A stretch of DNA of 64,000 nt, from positions 1 to 64,000 of the forward strand of contig CALOBR010000003.1 of NCBI GenBank assembly GCA_942491665.1, written 5' to 3'. This DNA is from CAVQGZ01 sp942491665. GTDB taxonomy: Bacteria > Actinomycetota > Actinomycetes > Jiangellales > Jiangellaceae. Every line of letters starts with the position of its first letter. Positions within the stretch are counted from its first letter, which is position 1. The position numbers and the translations under genes are program-made. The notes beneath the pieces were generated by a model, which did no database searches, was not told the origin of the DNA, and worked only from the letters and a program-made list of their open reading frames with translations. Below, in pieces: positions 28,141-36,675 of the stretch.

Positions 28141-29073
28141 ATGGAGACGATCCAGCGCAGCAGACCACGGCTGCTCAGGCTCGCCGCCGGCCTCGCCCTG
28201 GTCATCCTTCCGACCCTGGCCGCCGTGCCTCGCTGGGAGGCACTGCTGGCCAACAACCCCGTGTACCCCTTGACGTTGGCCGCGGCGTTCGTCCTCGGCC
28301 TGCTGCTCACCGCCACCGCTCTTGTCTCGAGCGAACCACCCCAGCGGGGAGGCTGGCGTCGCGCCGCCCGCATCGCCGCGACGGCTGGCGCATTCGGCCT
28401 GGCCGCGATCCTGTTCTGGCTGGGGCCCCTTGTCGCGACGCCTCCCGCGCTCGCGGCCCTCGATTCCGACGACGCCGTCACCGTCACCGACACGCGCACA
28501 GCCACCACCTACGAGCCCAGCGACCACACCTCCACGGCCTTCATCCTCTACCCCGGTGGCCGCGTCGACCCGCGAGCCTACGCCGTCCTCGCCCGGCGCA
28601 TCGCCGAGGCGGGCTCCCCCGTCACCGTTCTCAAGTGCCCATTCGACCTTTCGCTGCTGTGCGCCGACCCCACCCCCTTCCTGCCAGCCGACGAACCGTG
28701 GGCCGTCGGCGGTCACAGCCTCGGCGGGGTTTCCGCGTCCACCTACGCCGGGGGCGACGTGCCCGCTGGGACGGGGCTGGTGTTCTGGGCCTCGTACCCG
28801 CTCAGTGACCTGTCCGACCGCACTGACCTGGTCGTCACGTCCATCTACGGCAGCGAGGACGCGCTCACGACCGTGAGCGACGTCAGTGCCGACAGGCCAG
28901 ACCTGCCGCCTGGCACCGACTACGTGCTGATCGAGGGCGCCATCCACGCGCACTTCGGCGACTACGGCGAGCAGCCCGGCGACGGCGAAGCACTCATCAG
29001 CCGCGACGACGCGCAAGACCAGATCATCGACGCGACGGTGGCGGCACTCGCCGGCCTCGACGCCGGGCGCTGA
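28141..29073 (+). CDS. Membrane-anchored alpha/beta hydrolase
   Basis: The 310-residue protein has three hydrophobic segments in its first 110 residues (LLRLAAGLALVILPTLAAV, YPLTLAAAFVLGLLLTATALV, AGAFGLAAILFWLGPLV). The hydrolase core follows with TAFILYPGGRVDPRAYAVLA (oxyanion region), VGGHSLGGVSA (nucleophile Ser), SIYGSEDALT (acid region) and EGAIHAHFGDYG (His). The enzyme part should face outward. The family contains many uncharacterised esterase-like proteins. ATG 28141 has a strong AGGAGG six bases upstream. It is the first core gene right of the island. Confidence 0.8.
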   Translation: METIQRSRPRLLRLAAGLALVILPTLAAVPRWEALLANNPVYPLTLAAAFVLGLLLTATALVSSEPPQRGGWRRAARIAATAGAFGLAAILFWLGPLVATPPALAALDSDDAVTVTDTRTATTYEPSDHTSTAFILYPGGRVDPRAYAVLARRIAEAGSPVTVLKCPFDLSLLCADPTPFLPADEPWAVGGHSLGGVSASTYAGGDVPAGTGLVFWASYPLSDLSDRTDLVVTSIYGSEDALTTVSDVSADRPDLPPGTDYVLIEGAIHAHFGDYGEQPGDGEALISRDDAQDQIIDATVAALAGLDAGR

Positions 29074-29118
29074 ATTCAGGCCCGAAGGTGTTGGCTAATC
29101 CGGGACCAACGTCCCTAG

Positions 29119-29137
29119 TTAGGTTTGCCTAACCTTC
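29119..29137. promoter_or_regulatory. IdeR/DtxR-type iron box upstream of feoA
   Basis: TTAGGTTTGCCTAACCTTC closely fits the 19-base DtxR/IdeR consensus (TTAGGTTAGSCTAACCTAA) with the central palindrome TTAGGtttGCCTAA. It lies 15 bases before the feoA start, so bound repressor should block transcription when iron is plentiful. Confidence 0.85.
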
Positions 29138-29152
29138 CCCTAGAATCACGCC

Positions 29153-29374
29153 GTGACTCTGAACCAGGTGCCGGTCGGCTCGAGCGCCCGCCTCGCCACG
29201 ACTACGGCGCACCCGAGCAGCCGGCGCCTCGCTGAGCTGGGGCTTCGCCCCGGCGCCGACGTCCATGTGATGCGCCGCACCGCTGGTGGTGGACGCCTGC
29301 TCGGCCTCGGGCAGTCACGCATGGCCGTCGACGGCGTCACCCTGCGCTCCCTGGACGTCGAGCCCGCCACGTGA
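29153..29374 (+). CDS. feoA: FeoA, ferrous iron transport accessory protein
   Basis: The 73-residue SH3-like protein has the family pattern LNQVPVGSSARL, then RRLAELGLRPGADVHVMRRT and MAVDGVTLRSLDVEPA. FeoA assists FeoB in Fe(II) uptake, probably by contacting its G-domain. Length is normal. GTG 29153 is the only sensible start. The stop overlaps the GTG of feoB (GTGA, 29371-29374), so translation is coupled. The iron box just upstream points to iron repression. Confidence 0.92.
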   Translation: MTLNQVPVGSSARLATTTAHPSSRRLAELGLRPGADVHVMRRTAGGGRLLGLGQSRMAVDGVTLRSLDVEPAT

Positions 29375-31323
29375 GCTCGTGCCACCAGACCGCGACGGCG
29401 TCGACCTCCATCCGAGGCGGCACCGACACGGTCACAGTGGCCCTTGTAGGCAACGCCAACGTTGGCAAGTCGACCCTGTTCAACCAGCTCAGCGGCGCCC
29501 GCCAGCAGCTCGGCAACTGGCCCGGCACCACTGTCGAGGTCGCCCGCGCGCAGTGGCACCCCCGTGACGAGCACGGCCACGACCTGCCGATCACCATTCT
29601 CGACCTGCCCGGTGCCGCCAGCCTCAACCCCGCCTCCCCGGACGAGCAGCTCACCCGCGACCTGCTGCTCAGCCCGGACGACGCGGCCCGCCCGGACGTG
29701 GTGGTCGCCGTCGTCGACGCCACCAACCTGGCGCGGTGCCTCTACCTGATCGCCCAGCTGCGCGAGCTGCCGCAGCGTCTCGTCGTCGCCGTCACCATGC
29801 TGGACGTCGCGACCCGGCGCGGGATCGTCATCGACGCCTGGCTGCTGGAGAGCCGCCTCGGCGTATCGGTCGTCGCCGTCGACCCCCGCCATCGGACGAC
29901 GTCTGCGGCGCTGGCCGACGTCATCGCCTCGACGCTCACCGACGAGCCGCCGGCCCCGCGCTCGCACGACTTCGACCCCAGCGATCCGTTCGCCGAGGAC
30001 GACGAGCGCTTCACCTGGGTGCAGGGCGCGATGGGCGCCGTGACGACGGGCGCGGGCCACTCGGGCATCACCTCGACCGACCGGATCGACCGGGTCGCAA
30101 CCGCCCCGGTTCTCGGGCCGCTGCTCTTTCTGGCGGTCATGTGGCTCGTGTTCCAGATCACCACCGTGGTCGCCGCGCCGCTGCAGGACGCGCTCGACAC
30201 CCTCGTCGCCGGACCGGTCAGCGACGCCAGCCGAACCCTGCTCGGCGCGATCGGGCTCGGCGGCAGTGCCATCGAGGGCTTCATCGTCGACGGGCTCGTG
30301 GCCGGAGTGGGCATGCTGCTCACGTTCGTCCCGCTCATGGCCCTCATGTTCCTGCTGCTCGCGGTGCTGGAGACGTCGGGGTACCTCGCCCGCGCCGCCG
30401 TGGTGACCGATCGCGCCATGCGGGCCATCGGCCTGCCCGGACGAGCCTTCCTGCCCCTCATCGTCGGCTTCGGCTGCAACGTGCCGGCCATCAGCGCCAC
30501 CCGTGTGCTGCCCGACGCCCGCCAGCGGGTCATGACGTCACTGCTCGTCCCCTTCACCGCGTGCAGCGCCAGGCTGACGGTGTTCGTGTTGGTCGGCGCA
30601 ACGTTCTTCGGCTCCAATGCCGGCAACGTCGTCTTCGGCATGTACGTGTTGTCGATCGTCCTGGTGATCGGCGTGGGATTTCTGCTGCGCTCGGTCCTGT
30701 GGCGCTCGATGGGTGCCGACGCGCTGGTCATCGATCTGCCCGCCTACCACCTGCCCATGCCCCGCCAGGTAGCGATCATGACGTGGACGCGAGTTCGGGC
30801 CTTCCTGCGCACAGCCAGCGGCATCATCGTCGTCACCGTGGCGGCGGTGTGGTTGCTCAGCGCCATTCCCGCGCCCGGCAGCGACGGGTCACTGGCCGAC
30901 GTCCCCGTCGAGGACAGCCTGTTCGCGGCCACCTCGCAGGCCATCGCCCCGGTGTTCGAGCCGGCCGGGTTCGGCGACTGGCACGCGACCTCCGCGCTCA
31001 TGGTCGGGTTCGTCGCCAAGGAGGCTGTCGTCTCGTCGTGGGCGCAGACCTACGCCGCGCAGGAGCCCGACGATCCCGCCGCCCCGGGGGAGCTGGGTGA
31101 GCAGCTGCGGGCCGACTTCGAGGTGTCCTCCGGCGGGTACCCCACGGCGGCCGTCTTCGCCTTCTTGACCTTCTTGCTCGCCTACACGCCGTGCGTGGCG
31201 ACGCTAGCGGCGCTCAACCGCGAGGTCGGCCGACGATGGATGCTCACAAGCATCGCGATCAGCATGTCGACGGCATGGCTGCTGGCGGTGGGCGTCTTCC
31301 AGGTCGGACGGCTGCTCTCATGA
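29371..31323 (+). CDS. feoB: FeoB, ferrous iron transporter GTPase
   Basis: The 650-residue protein has an N-terminal G-domain: G1 GNANVGKS at residues 27-34, G3 DLPG, and TMLD where most FeoBs have NMxD. A helical guanine-dissociation-inhibitor-like segment follows, then a membrane part with two Gate motifs (LLTFVPLMALMFLLLAVLETSGYLARAA, later WLLSAIP and TFLLAYTPCVATLAAL). Conserved Cys appear in GFGCNVPAI and FTACSARLTVF. It brings Fe(II) across the cytoplasmic membrane. It overlaps feoA at its start and the feoC-like gene at its end (ATGA). It lacks the very long insert of some FeoBs and is of normal size. Confidence 0.95.
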   Translation: MSSCHQTATASTSIRGGTDTVTVALVGNANVGKSTLFNQLSGARQQLGNWPGTTVEVARAQWHPRDEHGHDLPITILDLPGAASLNPASPDEQLTRDLLLSPDDAARPDVVVAVVDATNLARCLYLIAQLRELPQRLVVAVTMLDVATRRGIVIDAWLLESRLGVSVVAVDPRHRTTSAALADVIASTLTDEPPAPRSHDFDPSDPFAEDDERFTWVQGAMGAVTTGAGHSGITSTDRIDRVATAPVLGPLLFLAVMWLVFQITTVVAAPLQDALDTLVAGPVSDASRTLLGAIGLGGSAIEGFIVDGLVAGVGMLLTFVPLMALMFLLLAVLETSGYLARAAVVTDRAMRAIGLPGRAFLPLIVGFGCNVPAISATRVLPDARQRVMTSLLVPFTACSARLTVFVLVGATFFGSNAGNVVFGMYVLSIVLVIGVGFLLRSVLWRSMGADALVIDLPAYHLPMPRQVAIMTWTRVRAFLRTASGIIVVTVAAVWLLSAIPAPGSDGSLADVPVEDSLFAATSQAIAPVFEPAGFGDWHATSALMVGFVAKEAVVSSWAQTYAAQEPDDPAAPGELGEQLRADFEVSSGGYPTAAVFAFLTFLLAYTPCVATLAALNREVGRRWMLTSIAISMSTAWLLAVGVFQVGRLLS

Positions 31324-31613
31324 GCACCGCGACCAGCCCCACGCGCGCGGTGCTGGCGCACCTGGAGGCGGGCGTCGACACCCTGGACGAGATCGCGCAG
31401 CTCACCGGGCTGGACGACGGCGTTGTCAGCCTGGCCGTCGACCGCTTGGTGGCAGCCGGCTACCTGCACGCCGAGCGACTCGCTGTCGGCTGCCCAGACG
31501 GCGGCTGCGGAGGGTGCCCGTCCGGGCACAAGGGACGTCCCGGTTGCGGAGCCACCCGCGGCGGCACGCAGAGCGCACCCGTCCTGATCAGCCTGGGACC
31601 CGCCCGCCGGTAG
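31320..31613 (+). CDS. FeoC-like winged-helix protein with a Cys cluster
   Basis: The 97-residue protein has a winged-helix N-terminus (AVLAHLEAGVDTLDEIAQLTGLDDGVVSLAVDRLVAAGYL) followed by a Cys-rich loop CPDGGCGGCPSGHKGRPGC, i.e. C-x4-C-x2-C-x9-C. FeoC proteins of proteobacteria have a winged helix plus a Cys loop that can bind an Fe-S cluster and influence FeoB stability. Here the position as third gene, with ATG 31320 overlapping the feoB stop, supports the same role. Sequence similarity to enterobacterial FeoC is only of this general type. Confidence 0.75.
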   Translation: MSTATSPTRAVLAHLEAGVDTLDEIAQLTGLDDGVVSLAVDRLVAAGYLHAERLAVGCPDGGCGGCPSGHKGRPGCGATRGGTQSAPVLISLGPARR

Positions 31614-31624
31614 GTTGGCTCGGC

Positions 31625-32389
31625 ATGCGCCGACGCATCGCTGCCACGACCCTCTTCCTCGCCGGTTCGTCCGTGGTGCTCACGGGCTGCGACGGCCAGC
31701 TGATCGATGCCATCGAGTCGGCCGCCCCAAGCGTCAGCGTCGCGCTGCCCTCGGCACCGGCCTTGCCGACCGAGCAGCCGCCGGCCGAGACAGCACCGCA
31801 GGAGCCGCCCCAACCGACCGAGGAGCCACCGACCGAGCAACCGGCGACCGAGCAACCGCCCGCCGAGGACACGGTCGCGGAGTCCGACACCGGCATCTCC
31901 CCATGGTTGTGGGTTCTGCTGGGTCTGGTGCTGCTTGCGATCGGTCTGGCGATCGCTGCCGCCCGGCGTCGCCGCGGTGGCGATGACACGACCCTGGCCG
32001 CGCAAGCCGACGGCCAGATCGCCTGGGTTCGATCGAACGTCGACGACCCGTTGGTGCGCTGGCGCGCCGACCAGCTGAGGTCGCCGAGCGATCGACGCGA
32101 CACCGACTCCGAGCTGGCCCGACGCTGGACGCTCGTCGACCAGCGAGCCACCGCTGCGACGAACGACCTGCTCACGCTCGAGTCCAGCACGAAGGACGAC
32201 GGCCTGCGCCAGGCGGCCACCATGCTTCGGCAGGCGACGGAGGGCTACCGCACCTCGATCGACGCCCTGGCGCAGAGCATCGCGACCGGTGAGCAGGCAC
32301 GCATCGCGCAGGCGTCCCAGGCTCTGGCTGCCGACACGACCTTGCTCGACCAGGGCCGCCAGCGGTTCCGCACCGCGGCGAAGCTGTAG
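31625..32389 (+). CDS. Lipoprotein with proline/threonine linker and one membrane helix
   Basis: The 254-residue protein starts with a lipoprotein signal ending LTGC (Cys22 as lipidation site). A low-complexity linker rich in Pro, Glu and Thr follows (residues 45-90), then a transmembrane segment (SPWLWVLLGLVLLAIGLAIAAA) with a basic stop-transfer RRRR. The C-terminal domain is cytoplasmic and helical (DQIAWVR-like, RRWTLVDQRATAATNDLLTLES, MLRQATEGYRTSIDAL). No catalytic motif is visible. It would be anchored outside by lipid and cross the membrane once. It lies 11 bases after the feoC-like gene, so it may be read through from the feo operon. Function unknown. Confidence 0.75.
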   Translation: MRRRIAATTLFLAGSSVVLTGCDGQLIDAIESAAPSVSVALPSAPALPTEQPPAETAPQEPPQPTEEPPTEQPATEQPPAEDTVAESDTGISPWLWVLLGLVLLAIGLAIAAARRRRGGDDTTLAAQADGQIAWVRSNVDDPLVRWRADQLRSPSDRRDTDSELARRWTLVDQRATAATNDLLTLESSTKDDGLRQAATMLRQATEGYRTSIDALAQSIATGEQARIAQASQALAADTTLLDQGRQRFRTAAKL

Positions 32390-32475
32390 CCGACCTCCCG
32401 GCGGCGTCGGGCGGGATGCTGCACGCTCGAGTGCCCTGGGAGCGGCATCCTCCGGGCTGTAGTGCCAACGTGGCG

Positions 32476-33330
32476 TCAGCTCGGCAGGGACGGGCCGACG
32501 TCCTTGCCGATGCCGCGCTGCAACCCCAGGCGGGCGTTGGCCGCGGCACGGCGCCCGGCGCCCGTGGCTGCGCCGTTGTCGCCACCGGCGGCGCCGCGGT
32601 AGCCCGTCCAGCTGCCTCGCGCCTGTGACTCACGCTGGTGAAAGGCCTTCACCTCGGCCGCCTTCTCGCGCAGCACCACCTCGGTGGTCGGGCCGTCGAC
32701 TGAGGCGCGCGTGCCGTCTGCGGCGAGACCCCCCGACTCCGCCGCGGACGCCTCCGCCACGGCCTCGTCGTGGGCAGCCTTCAGCCGGTGCCCGATGCGC
32801 TCGATGAACCCCCGGTAGAAGGCGGCACGGGCGGTCTGCTTGGTGTGCGGACGGTCCTGCACCCGCGGCACCGACCAGCGTCCGACCCGCTCCCGGACGA
32901 CCACGCGGTACGACTCCTCGCGCCACTCATCGGTAGCGAGGTAGCGCCCGGCGGCGTCCACCATCTGGGGGGCCAACGACCCCCAGAGCTGCTCGACGAG
33001 ATCGAGGTCGGACGGCATGCCGAACGCGATCACGTACGTCGAGTTGCGCGCGACGTCCACCACGACGTCGTTGGCATGTGCCACCACGACGAACAGCGAG
33101 ACCAGGTGGGTGTTGGCGCGCTTGCCCACCGCACCGATCGAGACCGTGCGCGACACCGGGACGGCCCGCTGCTGCGTGCGAGCCGTGCGAGCACGCACCA
33201 TGGCCAGGTCGACCGACCGAAGCGTCGCCAGGTGCTGAGCCTTGGCAAGGTAGGCCTCGGCCTCGTGGGCGTTGTCGGTGCGCTCGGCCTTCGCCAGCAG
33301 CGCGGCGATAGTGGAGACGTCGCCGCTCAT
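32476..33330 (-). CDS. DUF2786-domain protein
   Basis: The 284-residue protein begins with a DUF2786-like segment (IAALLAKAERTDNAHEAEAYLAKAQHLATLRSVDLA) of the ExEAExxLxKA type. The middle (ANTHLVSLFVVVAHANDVVVDV, then TYVIAFGMPSDLDLVEQLWGSLAPQMV) has an alpha/beta look. The C-terminal 80 residues are charged and helical, with a conserved-looking FYRGFIERIGHRLKAA. Its role is unknown; DUF2786 proteins are often phage- or mobile-element-related but are also found in actinobacterial cores. Its ATG (33330) overlaps the stop of the metallohydrolase gene. I know this pair as recurrent in actinobacteria. Confidence 0.75.
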   Translation of the reverse strand: MSGDVSTIAALLAKAERTDNAHEAEAYLAKAQHLATLRSVDLAMVRARTARTQQRAVPVSRTVSIGAVGKRANTHLVSLFVVVAHANDVVVDVARNSTYVIAFGMPSDLDLVEQLWGSLAPQMVDAAGRYLATDEWREESYRVVVRERVGRWSVPRVQDRPHTKQTARAAFYRGFIERIGHRLKAAHDEAVAEASAAESGGLAADGTRASVDGPTTEVVLREKAAEVKAFHQRESQARGSWTGYRGAAGGDNGAATGAGRRAAANARLGLQRGIGKDVGPSLPS

Positions 33331-33827
33331 ACCGCGCCCGCCTCATCCAGCCCGGCCCGCAGCAGCAGCGCAACCTCGGCGCCGACGACGATGTCGACGA
33401 GCGAGATGAACGTGTCGACGAAGTCGCGTCCGTGCGCCGGCACATCCGGCTCGACCGCAGGGTCGTGCCAGGCCAGGTGATGGGCGAGCTCGTGGCAGAG
33501 CACCAGCTCACGCATCGCCCACCGCTGTGTGAGGGGGACGGCGATCTCGCCCGGCGGCTGGTAGTGCGCGCGCGTCGTCCCTCGGCGGGCACGCACCGAA
33601 CACGAGGGAGTCGTCGGCCAGCGCTCGCGCACAGCGCCGAGGGCCAGCACGGCCTCGACCCACCGGCGCACGGAGTCGAGGTCGGCGAACTTGCGTTCCG
33701 GCGGCAGCGTGAGCGTCGAGCCGAAGAAGTCGACCGTCGGTGCGCCGGCAGCGGCCCGGTCGAGCATCCGCGTCACCTGCTGCTCCGCGGCGTAGACCTG
33801 GCTGCGGCGGGAATCGACGGCGGGCAC
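33327..33827 (-). CDS. TIGR04338-type putative zinc metallohydrolase
   Basis: The 166-residue protein has the zinc motif HELAHH (in MRELVLCHELAHHLAWHD) followed about 15 residues later by a second His (PAHGRDF) as likely third ligand. The N-terminal part begins SRRSQVYAAEQQVTRMLDRA, which is the family start, so GTG 33827 was chosen over longer frames. The family is small, actinobacterial and uncharacterised. The stop overlaps the ATG of the DUF2786 protein downstream, suggesting a fixed partnership. No signal peptide is seen, so it should act in the cytoplasm. Confidence 0.8.
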   Translation of the reverse strand: MPAVDSRRSQVYAAEQQVTRMLDRAAAGAPTVDFFGSTLTLPPERKFADLDSVRRWVEAVLALGAVRERWPTTPSCSVRARRGTTRAHYQPPGEIAVPLTQRWAMRELVLCHELAHHLAWHDPAVEPDVPAHGRDFVDTFISLVDIVVGAEVALLLRAGLDEAGAV

Positions 33828-33902
33828 CGGCACAGTGTGACCGCAACCTTCGACGAGCGCCCCCAGCCGTCCCCAGCCTGGCGCGTCACTACCGTTCACC
33901 GG

Positions 33903-34349
33903 GTGCAGCCCGCCACCCCGACCTCGCTGCTCGCCGTCTACGGCACGCTGCGCCGCGGCTACCGCAACTACCCGCTCATCGAACGCGGCAGCACCCATCT
34001 CGGCGTCGGCCACCTACGCGGACGGCTCATCCACATCGCCTCGCCGGTGCGGCGCTACCCCTACCCCGGCTACGTGCCCGACGGGTCCGCCGCCGCGACC
34101 CGGGCGGTCGTCGAGGTGGTCGACATTGCCGACGAGTCGCTCTGGCCCAGCCTCGACGCTCTCGAGCGCTACGTGCCCGGCGACCCCGCAGGCTCGGAGT
34201 ACCTGCGCCTGCCCGCGACGGCGCACATGGTCGACGGACGCGCTCTGACCTGCTGGACCTACGTCTACAACGCCGACATCACTCGCTACGACGACGTCCC
34301 GGACGGTGACTGGGCGTGCCTCTACTCCCCGGACGTCACCGGTCCGTAA
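33903..34349 (+). CDS. Gamma-glutamylcyclotransferase-like (AIG2/GGCT fold) protein
   Basis: The 148-residue protein begins with the fold's signature AVYGTLRRGYRNYPLI (Y-G-x-L-R, the substrate-binding loop). It carries LDALERYVPG, whose Glu is at the usual catalytic position. The end, ALTCWTYVYN, fits as well. Family members release 5-oxoproline from gamma-glutamyl amines or dipeptides, but many are uncharacterised. GTG 33903 is the only start close to the family N-terminus. It is divergent from the metallohydrolase with 75 bases between starts. Confidence 0.85.
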   Translation: MQPATPTSLLAVYGTLRRGYRNYPLIERGSTHLGVGHLRGRLIHIASPVRRYPYPGYVPDGSAAATRAVVEVVDIADESLWPSLDALERYVPGDPAGSEYLRLPATAHMVDGRALTCWTYVYNADITRYDDVPDGDWACLYSPDVTGP

Positions 34350-34461
34350 GCACGTTCAACTTCGCGTTCGACCGCTGTGTCCCGCACCATGGAACTCGGC
34401 TCGAGCGGAATTGCCCCGCCCCGCCACCGGTTACGACCACACCACATCCGAGAGGACCCCG

Positions 34462-35091
34462 ATGCGCCGCACCGCCGCAACGACCGTCGCTCTGGCGGCC
34501 GCTGCCCTGGTTCTGTCCGCCTGCTCGGCGGGCGACGACACCGAGGCCGCTACCGCGAGCACCCCCACCGTCGCGGTCGAGGAGACGCCCACGCCGACCC
34601 CGACTCCGATCCCCGAGCCGGAACAGACCGAGGAGCCGCCGGCCGAGACCCCGGCGGTCGAGCCCGAGCCGGTCGAGGTTCCCGCATCGCTTGCCTTCAC
34701 GGCCACGACCGTCGACGGGCAGTCCTTCGAGGGAGCCACCCTCGCCGGTCAAGACTCCGTCCTCTACTTCTGGGCGCCGTGGTGCACGGTGTGTCGTGCC
34801 GAGGCTCCGTCGCTGCCCGCGCTGGCATCGGACTTCGAGGGCGACGCGACCTTCTACGGCGTCGCCGGCCTGTCCCCCGACGTGGACGCGATGCAGGGCT
34901 TCGTCAACGACACCGGGACGCAGAGCCTGACACACATCGCCGACACCGACGGCACCATCTACACCGGCTTCGGCGTCTCCAGCCAGACCACGTTCGCCTT
35001 CATCAACGACGACGGGACGATCGAGATCGTCCGCGGACCGTTGAGCCCTGACGAGGTGCGCACCAAGACCCAAGCACTGATCGACAGCTGA
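34462..35091 (+). CDS. Thioredoxin-like (TlpA/ResA-type) lipoprotein
   Basis: The 209-residue protein has a lipoprotein signal (LVLSAC, Cys21). A Pro/Glu/Thr-rich linker spans about residues 35-75, then a thioredoxin-fold domain with the redox motif WAPWCTVC (Cys108 and Cys111). The cis-Pro region is represented by SSQTTFAFINDDG, where Gln-Thr-Thr replaces the usual Thr-Pro. The domain is extracytoplasmic and should exchange disulfides with substrate proteins. The next gene, a CcdA homologue 13 bases downstream, can supply electrons across the membrane. Together they look like a cytochrome c or CuA-centre maturation pair. Confidence 0.88.
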   Translation: MRRTAATTVALAAAALVLSACSAGDDTEAATASTPTVAVEETPTPTPTPIPEPEQTEEPPAETPAVEPEPVEVPASLAFTATTVDGQSFEGATLAGQDSVLYFWAPWCTVCRAEAPSLPALASDFEGDATFYGVAGLSPDVDAMQGFVNDTGTQSLTHIADTDGTIYTGFGVSSQTTFAFINDDGTIEIVRGPLSPDEVRTKTQALIDS

Positions 35092-35104
35092 GCCGAGAGC
35101 CCGC

Positions 35105-35989
35105 ATGAACGACGTCCCGGTTCTCCTCGCCCTCACCGCCGGCATGGTGGCAGCACTCAACCCCTGTGGGTTTGCGCTGCTCCCGGCCTACCTCACCCTC
35201 GTGGTCGCCCAGGGCGGCGAGGACTCGTCCCGCTCGGCGGCGGTCGGCCGCGCGCTGACGATGTCGGGAGCGATGACGGCCGGGTTCGTCGCGGTGTTCG
35301 GTGCGTTCGGGCTGATCGCTGTTCCGCTTGCTCTCTCGCTGGAGAGATATCTTCCGTGGGCGACGATCATCATCGGCTTCGCTCTCGTCGGCCTGGGTGT
35401 CTACCTGCTCACCGGGCGTGAGCTGCTGCTCAGCACACCCAAGATGGCCGGCGCGGCGCCCGGAAAGACCATTCGCTCGATGGTGCTCTACGGCATCGCG
35501 TACGCCGTGGCCAGCCTGTCGTGCACCATCGGCCCCTTCCTGGCGATCACCACCAGCACCTTCCGCAGCCAGGACGTGCTGAGCGGGCTCAGTGTCTTCG
35601 TGCTCTACGGCATCGGCATGGGGCTCGTCGTGGCCGTTCTCGCGGTGGCGGTGGCGCTGGCGCAGAAGGGCTTCATCACCAAGTTCCGCCAGGCCACGCC
35701 CTACATCTCGCGCTTCTCCGGCGTGCTGCTCGTGCTGGCCGGCGCCTACGTCGCCTACTACGGCTACTACGAGACGCGGGTGTTCAGCGGCGAGGCGGCC
35801 GACGACCCGATCGTGGGTGCGTTCACCTCGGTGCAGTCGAGCGTGGCGAACTGGGTGGCAGCGATCAATCCCGGCGTCCTGGCGGCCGTCCTCGGAGTGC
35901 TCGTGGCCCTCGGGGTCGGCGGGGCGTGGTGGTCGCGTCGTCGCGCACGCAGCGCCGCGGACTCCTCATCAAGCACAATGGTGGGGTGA
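35105..35989 (+). CDS. CcdA-type transmembrane thiol-disulfide carrier
   Basis: The 294-residue protein has the CcdA/DsbD-beta layout with six core helices. Two key Cys stand in LNPCGFALLPAYL (Cys21) and LSCTIGPFLAI (Cys140), one per inverted half. It moves reducing power from cytoplasmic thioredoxin to outer thiol proteins. C-terminal to the core it has two further parts: a loop after VAYYGYYETRV and a last helix (VLAAVLGVLVALGVGGAWW) with a basic tail. It directly follows the thioredoxin-like lipoprotein, its probable partner. Its stop overlaps the GTG of the next gene (GTGA). Confidence 0.9.
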   Translation: MNDVPVLLALTAGMVAALNPCGFALLPAYLTLVVAQGGEDSSRSAAVGRALTMSGAMTAGFVAVFGAFGLIAVPLALSLERYLPWATIIIGFALVGLGVYLLTGRELLLSTPKMAGAAPGKTIRSMVLYGIAYAVASLSCTIGPFLAITTSTFRSQDVLSGLSVFVLYGIGMGLVVAVLAVAVALAQKGFITKFRQATPYISRFSGVLLVLAGAYVAYYGYYETRVFSGEAADDPIVGAFTSVQSSVANWVAAINPGVLAAVLGVLVALGVGGAWWSRRRARSAADSSSSTMVG

Positions 35990-36675
35990 GCGACTCCGCG
36001 GACCCTGCTGCCGACGAGCCGGACGACACCCCGGCCGGCGGCTCGTCACGCCCGCATCGCCGACCGCGGCGTCCGCTCATCCGAGCGTCGTTCGACAGCG
36101 TCTCGGAAGCCTCCGACCCCGCTGAGCGCTCTGCGCTCGCCCACGAGACGGCGGCCGCGGTGGTGCATCTCGGCCGGGCCGAGGACGACAGCGCGATGAC
36201 CGCGCGCTTGGTCTGTCTCGCCGACGAGATGGGTCTGGACGCCATGGCCGACCTGTGGCGCGACTCCTCGGCCGACTCCCTGCCCGGCACACTGTGGGCG
36301 CTCTACCTGCTGCGTACCTGGGTGCGCCGCACCGGCGAGGAGGCGGCACGCGTCTACTCCGCCGGGACGGCCCGCGCTGAAGTGGCCTCTGCGGTGGCCG
36401 GGGTGGCCGAGCCACCCGGACCCGCCGAGATGGCCGACCTCGGCGACGCCGTTCTCACCTCCGTCTTCGACGGCGACCTCGCCCTGGCCCTCGACCGGGC
36501 GGCCGCGTTCAGCCGAGTGATCAGCGCCGGGCGCCTCGCGCTGGCCGACGATGCCGACGAGCACGGGGACGACGCGGAGGCCTCGCGGCAGACGCGGCTG
36601 GCGTCCGGCAACGTCCGCCTTGCCGACCAGCTCAGCAGGGCAGCGCGGCTGTGGCGGGCGGACGCGCTGCGCTAG
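35986..36675 (+). CDS. Hypothetical protein coupled to CcdA
   Basis: The 229-residue protein has a disordered, basic N-terminus (SSRPHRRPRRPLIRASFDSV). A fully helical body follows (ALAHETAAAVVHLGRAEDDSAMTARLV, LWALYLLRTWVRRTGEEAARVYSAG, VRLADQLSRAARLWRADALR). No catalytic motif or membrane segment is seen. I do not recognise a family, though similar proteins occur in other actinobacteria. GTG 35986 overlaps the CcdA stop and is the only start giving the whole body, so it is translated with CcdA. Confidence 0.7.
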   Translation: MSDSADPAADEPDDTPAGGSSRPHRRPRRPLIRASFDSVSEASDPAERSALAHETAAAVVHLGRAEDDSAMTARLVCLADEMGLDAMADLWRDSSADSLPGTLWALYLLRTWVRRTGEEAARVYSAGTARAEVASAVAGVAEPPGPAEMADLGDAVLTSVFDGDLALALDRAAAFSRVISAGRLALADDADEHGDDAEASRQTRLASGNVRLADQLSRAARLWRADALR

